This document shows, piece after piece, positions 42,671 to 52,293 of a stretch of 64,000 bases of DNA. This stretch comes from Adiantum capillus-veneris (Eukaryota > Streptophyta > Polypodiopsida > Polypodiales > Pteridaceae), in the NCBI GenBank assembly GCA_014529385.2, contig CM043942.1, positions 24,990,469-25,054,468 of the forward strand. Reading direction: 5' to 3'. Every line of letters begins with the position of its first letter. Position 1 is the stretch's first letter. The position numbers and the translations under genes were made by a program. Below the pieces are notes generated by a model. It ran no database searches, was not told where the DNA came from, and was given only the letters and a program-made list of their open reading frames with translations.

Positions 42671-43225
42671 TGTGACAAACTGATGACATAGTGATTGATG
42701 ACGTGGAAAACCGTACAAAGCCCACGTGATTTGCGTTCACCCGTTGACTTGGCTATAGTATGGACTTTCCGCAAAACGTGTTGAATTGATGATGTGGCAT
42801 ACCGTACGGGAATCCCACTTTGTGTTGTTGCTGACACGTGACACATTGTACGGATTTTCCGCTTTTTCGTTGGTTGCTTTTAGATATTTGAGCGCTACCT
42901 TTAGGAGTAGATGCTTTTGCTCTTGGGGCTCTACTTTGGACATCCCTTGTACGCTTCATAGATGCCCCATGGGCCACTCTTTCAGGGCATCTGGATGCAG
43001 AGCTTGAGGAGCTGGTTCCATTGGGAGTTGTACCTACTTGAATCAATAATAAAGAAAATACCGAAAGGGGCGCCGTTCTTTGGGGCGAACACGTCTAGGC
43101 TCGGAACTCCGCCGAGTCGTGTTCTCTTTCTTAGATGTTAAGTGTTTGAAGTATTTAAGTGTGAAGTTGGCAGTCATCTTTGTGTTTTCTGTTCGATCCC
43201 TCGTCGGAATTGATTACAAGTATCC
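42671..43225 (+). mobile_element. J3, J-type LTR in plus orientation
   Basis: Contains repeated tgatgacgtgg...accgtacgg..atccc units (42690-42860), the gcatctggatgcagagcttgagg block, AATAAAG at 43048 and the accgaaaggggcgcc.ttctttgggg motif (43058-43087). It matches J1 and J2 in reverse. Boundaries are approximate and no internal region was recognised. Confidence 0.55.
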
Positions 43226-44185
43226 TTCATGCATAGTTTATGGGACCCCCCCATAGACAGATATGCTCGGTTAGCCCTTGAGTCATTCCGACAGCTAGCG
43301 CTATAGGAAGATACAACATGCTGGTATGGGCTGATGACATTATGGTTTCAATCACATGGTTTCAGCATGGATAGACTCCCTTTGTTTCAATACTCCTTGG
43401 ATGCACCCTCCCTATCTCTCACACGGATAGAGATTACTAGACTCATACGTCAAGATCTGATTCAGCTAGATACCAGGAGCACATGGTAGATACCAGGAGC
43501 ACGTGGATACAGCGACATAGGAGTTGGACTTGAAGATGGCTTTCTATAGAGAGCATCTTCTCCAACTAATAGAGGATGGAGATGTGATTAGACTGGCCTA
43601 TATGAACACTCATTTATGCCATGGGATACGATGTGCCATTGGTCAAATGCGCATATCATTGCATCAGTTAGAGATTGAGACTGACAGATTCAGGAGAGTA
43701 CCAATAAAGGCCAAGATTTACCAGTCGTGTCTATAGAGCCAGAGACAGAGTTACATCACATTGGTCATTGTCCGGTATACTATGAGATACAAGGCCGCTT
43801 GCATTATTTATTCATAGAGGACTTTGGACCGTTGAGTCATGAGGTATCAGGATAAGAGATGCCCGGGGTTGTTTTTGCTAGAGCTACGCGCACACAGGGA
43901 AAATCGCTTGAGGAGATCAAGTAGTGGGAGACATTCACAGAGGGAGATCACTGACTTCTTTAGAGCAAGGACTCGGCAGTCAGATGAGCAAGCCTCACAA
44001 CAGACTTCAGAGCCCACCTATACCAGAGGTATATTAGTTGACAGAGCCATTGAGCTCGGGAGAGCTAGACGCCCACGTCTATGAGGGCGACCACGACATC
44101 AATGGAGGCTCCATTAGAGGATCCTGACTATTCTAGCATGACATGGGAGACGTCGAGTACGACTATTTACAGAGGCGGACATTGG
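43226..44185 (+). pseudogene. LINE L1, 3' part of ORF2
   Basis: A 5'-truncated copy of the L2/L3 LINE. It corresponds to L3 from about 53985: tatgggac...agacagatatgc, then DMAFYREHLLQLIEDGDVIRLAYMNTHLCHGIRCAIGQ (43520-43660) and the CCHC end (cgtgtctatagagccagagacagag, decayed). Stops are frequent. The frame ends in the ggcgaccacg region and the 3' UTR is split by MITE-3. Confidence 0.8.
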
Positions 44186-44584
44186 CAAGGTTGGATCAAA
44201 ACGTACGTACTGATCCGTTCCGTACCGTACGGACGTTATGTACAGATCCGTACCGTACGGAACGATCCGTACGCCGTTTTTTTTTTGTTTTTTTTTTGGG
44301 GTTTGGGGTGTGTGGGAAGCCCGTACAATGCTGATTTAAAATAAAAATCCAAATCTCTTGCAATAGTTACATAGTATATGGTTGTCTTGTAAAACGTGTC
44401 TTTGAATGTCTCTATAAGTTGTTGGCTTCTCTCTTGTTTTTTATTGGAAATGTCCTAGAAAATTTAGTACTTTGCGGTTTTTTTACAAGAGTACGTATTT
44501 TTACGTACGTAAAATTTTTTCCTGTACGGAACGACGTACAGTACGTACATATACGCCACGTACAGTACGTTTGGTACCACCTTG
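44186..44584. mobile_element. MITE-3, 399 bp hAT-like element
   Basis: Ends CAAGGTTGGATCAAAACGTA and, in reverse complement from 44584, CAAGGTGGTACCAAACGTAC. Flanked by perfect 8 bp repeats GACATTGG (44178-44185, 44585-44592). The subterminal parts are dense in CGTAC/GTACGG words (about 44200-44275 and 44500-44575), as in the transposase-binding arrays of hAT elements. The middle is AT-rich, with T runs at 44278-44298. No coding sequence. It entered the L1 3' UTR. Confidence 0.9.
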
Positions 44585-44778
44585 GACATTGGTGACACTC
44601 TTCATGATGATGATGATGATTTTAGTTTTCTCATTTTTTCACTTTAATTCATCTTTATTTTGTACCTAAACAGGGTATTAGATCCACCAAGATTGTATCA
44701 GTTTGGTCTCATAAGTCATTTTGGCCTTTTGAAGACATTTAATATAACATTTCATCTCTCTCTCTCTCTCTCTCTCTC
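44585..44778 (+). mobile_element. LINE L1 3' UTR end and CT tail
   Basis: tttggtctcataagtcattttggccttttgaagaca.ttaatataacatttcat matches the 3' ends of L2 (50340-50420) and L3 (55045-55105), followed at once by (TC)n 44755-44778. There is no poly(A). Confidence 0.85.
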
Positions 44779-45560
44779 AACACCACCACCACGATCGTCA
44801 TCGCGAGTATATGCATCCATCTTCGCATAGAGAAGCAGCCCGTTTCGTCCTCTGATACTCGCTTCCTTAGTCCCGCAACTCCCAGAGCGTCTGCATCATC
44901 GACCATTCTTGCTTCATTTCTCAACTTTTGTTCATCAGAAGTCTTCAAGATTGCCAGGACTGTTTGGGTCAAGTAGCCCCTTGCCATGGAAATTGAAATA
45001 TGATATGCTTCAATTAATGTTGAGCCTCGTTGATGGTCCGCCGCTTGCAAGGATAGTGGCAAGGCTTGTTTTCTTACCTGATGACCAAGCCACAAGACTT
45101 CGAGAGATGGGAGTTGGAATAGATGGGGCCATGGGTGCATCTAATCGTAAAATTATTATCAACATTGGCATCAATTAGCTCCAAGAGTATTGATTGCCCT
45201 AAATTTCAAGAAGCTGCCGTACATTTTGACACTGTGCTTTGAGTGTAAATCATTGCACTCTCTCTCTCTTTAGCTCTCTCTCTGTTTTTAAGGGTTTTGT
45301 CACCTCTTTTTTGCTGTTTTTAGGGTTTCGTCACTGTTTTTTTTTCTGTTTTTAGGGTTTCAAAACTGTTTTTTGGCTGTTTTTTAGGGTTTCGTCACTT
45401 TTTTTTGCTGTTTTTTAATTAAAGATTTGGAAACTGCTTTTTGCTGTTTTTAGGTTTCAAAGCTGGTTTTCTCTGTTTTTAATATTTCACAAGCGTTTCG
45501 TACTCTCTCTCTCTCTCTCTCTCATGTCTCTCCATTGGGCTACCCATTGACCCCTTTCAC
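44779..45560 (+). other. Sequence 5' of LINE L2 ORF1, with an unidentified open frame
   Basis: 44909-45178 is an open frame whose second half (YDMLQLMLSLVDGPPLAR, then FLPDDQATRLREMGVGIDG) reads like ordinary protein, not like retroelement protein. I cannot name it. 45281-45490 holds five degenerate repeats of a tgtttttagggtttcgtcact-like unit, and (CT)n lies at 45505-45522. L3 has quite different sequence before ORF1, so this may be captured host DNA or a separate insertion between L1 and L2. Confidence 0.4.
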
Positions 45561-46376
45561 GTGGCCTCCCCAGTGGCTATAGCCCGCCTCCCTCTCAACA
45601 TGAAGTTTTTGATCACCAACAAGCGGATATCAACACTGGAGGTTGAAGTGAAGGAGTGGAAGAAAGAGATGGAGGCAACCTTTCTTCAAAAGATGGAGGA
45701 ATGGAAAGAGGAGAAGAAGAACCTATGCAAAAGGATTTCTCGCGTCGAAGAGCAACCGGCTTCACAATCCGAACCCTCCAAGGTGAACTTCTTGCAGCAA
45801 AAAGTGGGTGGCTCAAAGAAGGCGAAATTCAACCATCCATGATGGAAGAATTGAATACCATGAGAGAAGAAATACGGGTTATCAAGGGTCATCTCCGCAA
45901 CACAAAAGAAAGTAGAGGAGGCCAAAAATGGATTGGGGTCGCCAAGAAAGGGAAAGGTAACATGACCCTCGAGGACGAACAAAGAAGGAGGGTGCGGGCT
46001 CTACATGTGAGGGTAACCGGCCTCAAGGACAAACAATGTGGAAAAAGAGGTCACAATCCTCACATCCATGATGGGATTGGACAAGCCTTCACACACAAAG
46101 GCGTGGAGAGTAGGCAAGAAGAGTGATGGCGCGGAGAATCTTCAAAAAAGAGAGCTCTCATACTACGCTCCCCCTCCTTGGAAGAAGAGAAGAAATTTCT
46201 GAAAAAGAGGCCTACTCTCAAGAATATAGGTATTTTCCTTAGTGATGATCTCACTCTCTCACAACTTGCACATATGAGAGAGGTAATGCTAGAGATTACG
46301 GCGGCAAGGGAGAAGGGAAAGACGGCCTTTTACAAAGATGGTCGGGTGCTGATTGTAGAGCGGCACTCTACATGAC
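45561..46376 (+). pseudogene. LINE L2 ORF1
   Basis: Homologue of L3 ORF1 with frame breaks near 45790 and 46130. Pieces: FLITNKRISTLEVEVKEWKKEMEA (coiled coil), RALHVRVTGLKD (45995-46030), then KRPTLKNIGIFLSDDLTLSQLAHMREVM (46205-46290) and FYKDGRVLIVE. ORF1 proteins of LINEs bind the element RNA as trimers; this copy is disabled. About 70 codons of the L3 coiled coil are absent. Confidence 0.8.
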
Positions 46377-46405
46377 GATGTGAGATCTATGGGACCACAT
46401 GGATT

Positions 46406-46746
46406 ATGGCTACTTGGAGTTGTAATGGATCTATGAGGTTGGACGTTGGTGCCTTTGAGGACAGTTTCAGAGATAGGGACGTTGTTTTCTTCTCAGAGAC
46501 TCATCAGCCCCCTGGACTGCTTATGCCACATGTGGTGGGATATAGAAGGGAGACAACCCACTGGACAATCGCGAGATTTGAGCATGGCAGTAGAGGTTCA
46601 GGAGAAGTAGCAATGCTATTTAGGGAGGAATTACATCCACTACTACATATTGTACAGAGAGATGATCATGCTAGATACATGCGGGTGAGACTGAGAGCTG
46701 ACACAGGCCGGTGTCAGGTCGATTTCTATACATTGCCATATGTTAC

Positions 46747-46777
<31 letters not shown>

Positions 46778-47640
46778 AGTATGTCAGTATATGCTGCACC
46801 CAGAGGACAGTCGCCTTTCTCTATACTAGATGATGATATATTGGAGTTCTCTAGGGATGGTGATATCATCCTCCTAGGGGACTTCAATGCTCGAACGGGC
46901 AACTCTCAGATAGTCTTCTATGACACTTCAGATGAGATGCTTAGAGAGCTGGATGTGGGTGACTTGGGGCTTGACAGATGCTCACATGATAGAGAGCAGA
47001 CGGAGTATGGGAGATACCTCACAGAGATGTCTACCACACATGGGTTACCCATACTTAATGGCTTACACTGATTTCCTGGAGCAGACGGTTTCATATGCTT
47101 TCCACACAGAGACATGGCCAGTACAGTGGACTATGTTATGGATCAGTCGAGCTTTATTTCTTGTATTCAGGATTTCATAGTGGGAGCTAGACCATTGGTC
47201 GTAGCAGTGGATCATGCTCTTTTGGCATTGTCCGTTTCATTTCATAATAGTACAGCCTAGACATCAGGAGACAGGTCACATACCTGTTATACATTTACAC
47301 AAGAGACTAACTCGGTTTATATAGAGGAGATCTATAACGGTCTATGCACAGCTGGTCCTGGCCTCTCAATGGAGGAGTGCACCACTTTACTGATTGAGAT
47401 ATTGCATGGTGCAGCATCAGAGGCATACCCACACACCCAAGAGACTAACTCGGTTTATACAGAGGAGATCTATAACGGTCTATGCACAGCTGGTCCTGGC
47501 CTCTCAATGGAGGAGTGCACCACTTTACTGATTGAGATATTGCATGGTGCAGCATCAGAGGCATACCCACACACCCAACCGGGTCGGAGGCGACATTCTG
47601 GGAGCATGCCCCAGAATGGTTGGTATGATGAGGAGTGCAG
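46406..47640 (+). pseudogene. LINE L2 ORF2 endonuclease
   Basis: Starts MATWSCNGSMRLDVGAF at 46406 (APE-type: the Asn of WSCNG). VVFFSETHQPPG holds the catalytic Glu; after a 30-base C run at 46751-46779 (frame break) come GDIILLGDFNARTGNS (the GDFN box, about 46858-46905) and DYVMDQ (47130). The H of the final SDH box appears as AVDHALLAL (47206-47230). A 138 bp in-frame tandem duplication (47303-47578) sits in the linker to RT. Stops near 47071 and 47265. Confidence 0.82.
47303..47578. repeat. 138 bp in-frame tandem duplication
   Basis: Copy 1 is 47303-47440 and copy 2 is 47441-47578, differing at one base (tatatagag/tatacagag). It encodes 46 residues twice (starting ETNSVY.EEIYNGL) without breaking the frame. 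Near-identity shows it is recent compared with the decay of the element. Confidence 0.95.
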
Positions 47641-49470
47641 AGAGATGAGAGCCCAGCTCTAGAGAGATCTTCTTTTAGGAGTCATCACTTACAGATATCT
47701 CGGATTGCTTCCCGACACCTTGTGCGACGGAAGAAACGAGCTTACTTGGCCCAGATGGAGCGAGACTTGTATGAGCTGTTCTTGAGTAGAGACTTAGGAG
47801 AGGCATGGCGATTCTTTCATGAGCACTCTCCTCCCCCAGTGATTACTTCTCCTGATGTGTGGGGCCAGTATGCGACATCGTTATATACGGTTCCTGGACA
47901 GGACCCCCTTCCAAATCCTACAGAGCCATGCCCACCTACCAGCACCTTCTTTACCTTTGAGATGGTAAAGAGGGCCATTGACAGGATGAGGACCAATAGG
48001 GCATATCATCATGATGGTCTAGTAGCAGAGCACTTTATACATGCTAGAGATATGCTAGTAGAGGTTCTTGGAGTGTTGCTCAATCGTGCCATGTGTGAGG
48101 CCCGAGGGTTACCTGAGACTTGGAGGTTGTCTACTATTGTGCCTATCTTCAAGGCAGGTGATCCGACAGAGCCTAGGAATTACTGCACTATTATGGTTGG
48201 GCACACATTGGCACGGTTGTATGCATCCATTCTTGAGCAGCAATTGAATAATTGGGCAAAGGTTGAGGGTGTATGGGCAAAGGGCCAGGCTGGTTTCAGG
48301 AGGGGTTTCTCCATTCTTGATCATATTCTGACACTCAGAGCCATCATTGAGGAGGGCAGGTCACATGGCAAATGGATTTATTGCAGCTTTGTTGATTTCC
48401 GCAAAGTATTTGACATGGTGCCGAAAGCTCGATTGATGTGCAGACTACCGGAGATGGGGGTGCCCATAGTGTTGATTTGGGGGATTATGGTTCTATACAG
48501 ATCAATGATGGGACATGTACGCACCCCGGAGGGGATATCTGATTTAGTTCACTCCACCACTGGGGTAAAACAGGGTGGTTGCCCATTGTCTCCTACTCTA
48601 TTTGGTATGTATATTGATGAGGTGTCTGATTACATTGACAGAGAGGGTGATAGAGGGGCCAAGCTGGTAGGGATGTGGATCCCATTGTTGTTATGTGTTG
48701 ATGATATTGTGTTGATCTCTGACTCACCAGAGGGTATGCAACGACAGTTGGATGCATTACACAATTTTGCAGAGGATAGTGGATTGTCTGTAAACCTTGG
48801 TAAAACCAAGGTTATGGTGTTTAACACCACACAATAGTGGATCAGGAGATCAGCAACGACTTTCACATATGGCTAGGAGACTGTAGAGTATACAGATGCA
48901 TACACTTAGAGGTTGTCTTCATTGGGCCGAGGTTTTCTTTAGGGAGAGCAGCAGAGACTAGACTGACTAGAGCTTATGCGGCCTTGGGAGGCTTGGAGAG
49001 GATGTGTTCGCAGTGAACCTCGCACAAAGTTATGGCTCTTTGGTTCTTTAGTAGCCTTAGCATGTTGTATGGGGTGCGGATATGGGGACCTTTTGTAGGC
49101 CAGGATGGTTGGAGACGTATGGAGAAGCCCTTGGTATGTATGATCTGTGGATTGATCAGAGCCAAGGCCTCCGTACCCCGCGCTATCATTCGAGCAGAGC
49201 TAGCTACCCCTCCTATGGAGATTGAGGCGCTTACTAGATCAGTCTCCTTTGTGCACAGCTTGTGGGATACTACTAGAGACAGATATACTAGAATGGCCCT
49301 TGAGTCTTCTAGTATATCTGTCTCTAGTCTTCTAGTATATTTGTCTCTAGAGACAGATATACTAGAATGGCCCTTGAATCTTCTAGTATATCTTACAGTT
49401 AGCTCTTCAGGGGGACAGTTCATGCTGGTATGCACAGATGACATCATGGTTTCAGACGCATGGCTTCACG
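47641..49470 (+). pseudogene. LINE L2 ORF2 reverse transcriptase
   Basis: 47635-48837 is open. Motifs: PIFKAGDPTEPRNYCTIMVGHTLARLY, CSFVDFRKVFDMVPKA (catalytic Asp), TGVKQGGCPLSPTLFGMYID (one extra Gly) and LLLCVDDIVLISD, where the YADD box reads CVDD. A TAG at 48837 ends it, then RTKLWLFGS, YGVRIWGPFVGQDGWRRMEKPL and IIRAELATPPMEIEALTRSVSFVHS (49030-49260) continue in another frame. An inverted duplication at 49273-49393 further breaks it. Confidence 0.85.
49273..49393. repeat. Quasi-palindromic duplication in LINE L2
   Basis: Perfect 21 bp inverted arms at 49273-49293 and 49307-49327 around 13 bases, then a third arm (49330-49350) followed by a second direct copy of agacagatatactagaatggccc. 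L3 has a single copy of the segment at 53996-54035. This is the pattern left by template switching. Confidence 0.9.
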
Positions 49471-49593
49471 AATCACCAGGGACAGGCTGCCCCCTTTTTA
49501 GTACTCCCTTCAAGCACCCTCAATGTCTCTTACACGGGTGGAAATTACTAGGCTCATTTGTCAGGACCTGATCCAGCTTGATACGAGGAGGAC

Positions 49594-50416
49594 ATGCCAA
49601 CATGGATAGAGCCGCCACAAGAGCTGGGCATGAAGATGGATTTTTATAGAGAGAATCTTCTCCACCTTACAGGAGATGGGTTTGTGATTCGAGCCAGCGA
49701 CATGGACACACATATGTCTCATGGTTTGCAGTGTGCCATTGGTCTGATACGCACATCCTCACATCAGCTGGAGATTGAGACTAGTAGGTTGAAGGTTCAG
49801 AGGGATACCAGCAGACAACAGGATATGCCGCTTGTGCCAGCTAGAGCCCGAGACGGAGCTACATTACATATGTCATTGCACAGTGTACTATGAGATACGA
49901 GGCCGTTTCCACTGCTTATTGAGAGAGGGTTTTGGTCCTTTCTCTAGGGTCATGAGTTATGAGGATCAGAGATGTCTTGGGCTATATCTACTTGAGTTAC
50001 ACACATATAGAGACACTTTATTGGGGAGAGCTAGAGAGAGACGGTCCCAGAGACAGATTACAAATTTCTTTTCACGAGATATGGGACAGCCAGAGGAGCA
50101 GCCATCACTGTAGAGCTCGGCCCACAGTCATTCGACCACTACCGGCACTCTCATCGACCGAGCACTGGAGCTACGGAGATCCAGACGGCCACGATTGAGG
50201 AGAGGGAATACACAGCATCGACAGAGACTACAGCAATCCGAGCCCTAATTTCTTAACATCCAGAGTGCAGATGAGGATGGATTCTAGTAGTGGTAGTATT
50301 ATTTTTTGTTCTAGTTCTTTTGTACCCAAACATGGTATCGGATTCACTATTTTGTAACAAATTGGTCTCATAGGTCATTTTGGCCTTTTTAAGATGTTAA
50401 TATAACATTTCATTTC

Positions 50417-50420
<4 letters not shown>
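49594..50420 (+). pseudogene. LINE L2 ORF2 C-terminal finger and 3' UTR
   Basis: ELGMKMDFYRENLLHLTGDGFVIRASDMDTHMSHGLQCAIG (49625-49740) then the CCHC region cttgtgccagctagagcccgag...tacattacatatgtcattgcac with a frame change near 49850. RGRFHCLLREGFGPFSRVMSYEDQRCLGLYLLELH (49895-50005) ends it. 3' UTR to 50420 with ttggtctcataggtcattttggcc; the tail is atttcatttcattt then (CT)n. Confidence 0.8.
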
Positions 50421-50493
<73 letters not shown>

Positions 50494-51012
50494 CTGCTGC
50501 CCCCCCCTCTCGCGCTGCTGCCCCTGCGCTGCGGCTGCCCCTGCCCCTCGTGCTCCCTGCCCGCCACTGCCCCGCCCTCATGTTTCTCCCCCTGCTGCTC
50601 CCGCACCATCTCTCTCTCGCGCTCTCTCCCGCACCCCCTCTCTCTCTCTCGCGCTGCCCGCCCCGCTCCCTCTCTCTATCGCGCTGAGCCCCCCCCCCCC
50701 CCTTTTAATTTAATTTAATTTTAACTTACACCCCCTCAGTCTATCGCCCCCCCCTCCCCCCCCCCTCCTTTTTTTAATTTAACTTAAACTATTAAACTTT
50801 AAAGTTCTTTCAACGAGGCCCCCCCCCTTGTCTATCGCACCCTCTCCTCAGTCTATCGCCCCCTCGTCAATCTATCGCGCGCCCCCCCCCCCCCCCCCCT
50901 CTCTAGCTCTCTCTCCCTCTTTCCCCCCCCCCCCCCTCCCCACCTCTCTCTGTCTATCGCGAAAAAACACCCCCTCTCCCCCCCCTCACCCCTCTCCTCA
51001 GCCCATCTATCG

Positions 51013-51095
<83 letters not shown>

Positions 51096-51179
51096 CTCTC
51101 TTTTCCCCCCTCCTCTGTCTATCGCGAAACACCCCCCCCCCCCCCCCCCCCCCCCCCCCTCTCGTCAGCCCATCTATCG

Positions 51180-51225
<46 letters not shown>
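50421..51225. repeat. CT/C-rich low-complexity block between LINE L2 and L3
   Basis: (CT)n 50421-50488, a gctgctgcccctgc-rich part to 50620, then poly-C and (CT)n tracts separated by a repeated gtctatcgc word (at least eight times, 50740-51180) and (CT)n 51183-51225. Pro- and Ser-Leu-rich open frames here are artefacts of composition. It may include the L3 5' UTR. Confidence 0.8.
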
Positions 51226-51228
<3 letters not shown>

Positions 51229-51255
51229 CTGTCTGATTCTTTGGGCCTCACCGGA

Positions 51256-52263
51256 ATGGATCCACTTGAAGAAGACCCTGCACAGGACATAGAAGCCGCC
51301 AATGTCTCACCTGTTTGCAAGCCGCGAGCAAAGGCAACCTTCATGCTCACGAATAAGCGGATGGCGCAGATGGAGAGGGAAATGAAGGAATGGAAAACAG
51401 AGATGGAAGGATGGTGGAAGGAGAAGGCCAACCTCCTTCAGATGGTCTTCAATGAAGGCGCACAGTGGAAGAAGGAGAAAGAGAGCCTTAACGCAGAAAT
51501 AGAGACACTCAAAGAAGAAGTATCAACCCTCAAACAAGAGAACCCAAACGCCGAGATACGGGTACTCAAAAAAGAAGTCTCAGCCCTTAAACAGGAGCTT
51601 GTTGATAGAGTAAGCAATGGACTAGAGGAAGGCGAATTTCAACCCTCGGTAATTGATGAAATCAAGGAAATTAAGGAACAGGTAAGGATGATCACAGAGG
51701 AAGAGAAGCTGAGTGTAGCAAAGACATCTTCATGGGCGGAGATGATAACAAGGACACAGAAAAAGGCGGACGAGGCTGAAAAATGGATCGAGGTCGCCAA
51801 GAAAGGGAAAGGTCAAGAAACTCCTTGTACACCGACGCTTATTAACATGACTCTCGAAGAGGAACAAAGAAGGCGGATGCGAGCACTGCATGTGAGAGTG
51901 ACCGGTCTCAAGGACATAAACAACGTGGAGAAAGAGGTCACAAGCCTTACATCCATGATGGGGATGGAAAAGCCTTTGCACACAAAGGCATGGAGGGTAG
52001 GTAAGAAAAGTGATGGCCCGGGAGAGTCTTCAAAGGGGAGAGCTCTCATACTACGCTTCCCCTCGTCGGAAGAGAAGAAGGAATTCTTGAGGAAGAGGCC
52101 TACTCTCAAAAAGACAGGTATTTTCCTCAGTGATGACCTGACCCTCTCACAGCTCGCACATATGAGAGAGGTAATGCCAGAGATTACAGCGGCAAGGGAG
52201 AAGGGAAAGATAGTCTTTTACAGAGATGGACGGGTGGTGATTTTAGAGCTGCGTACTGCATGA
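51256..52263 (+). CDS. LINE L3 ORF1 protein, intact
   Basis: 335 residues from MDPLEEDPAQD, the first ATG in the frame. Residues about 30-160 are a long charged coiled coil (MEREMKEWKTEMEGW..., LNAEIETLKEEVSTLKQE with a related copy LNAEIR-VLKKEVSALKQE). Residues about 205-300 (RALHVRVTGLKD, RALILRFPSSEEKKEFLRKR, KTGIFLSDDLTLSQLAHMREVM) look like the RNA-binding half of LINE ORF1 proteins. No CCHC knuckle. Predicted to bind the LINE RNA and chaperone reverse transcription; the family assignment is by position and architecture. It is the only complete LINE protein here. Confidence 0.8.
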   Translation: MDPLEEDPAQDIEAANVSPVCKPRAKATFMLTNKRMAQMEREMKEWKTEMEGWWKEKANLLQMVFNEGAQWKKEKESLNAEIETLKEEVSTLKQENPNAEIRVLKKEVSALKQELVDRVSNGLEEGEFQPSVIDEIKEIKEQVRMITEEEKLSVAKTSSWAEMITRTQKKADEAEKWIEVAKKGKGQETPCTPTLINMTLEEEQRRRMRALHVRVTGLKDINNVEKEVTSLTSMMGMEKPLHTKAWRVGKKSDGPGESSKGRALILRFPSSEEKKEFLRKRPTLKKTGIFLSDDLTLSQLAHMREVMPEITAAREKGKIVFYRDGRVVILELRTA

Positions 52264-52293
52264 CGCTGCGAGACCTATGGGACCACACTGAAG

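Noticed and set aside
46751-46779. Poly-C run as a functional signal
   Set aside because: It interrupts the L2 endonuclease where L3 relatives have ordinary sequence; slippage or assembly artefact is more likely.
49032-49571. 179-codon frame as an independent gene
   Set aside because: Its first half is the LINE RT thumb region and the rest is the palindromic duplication read through.
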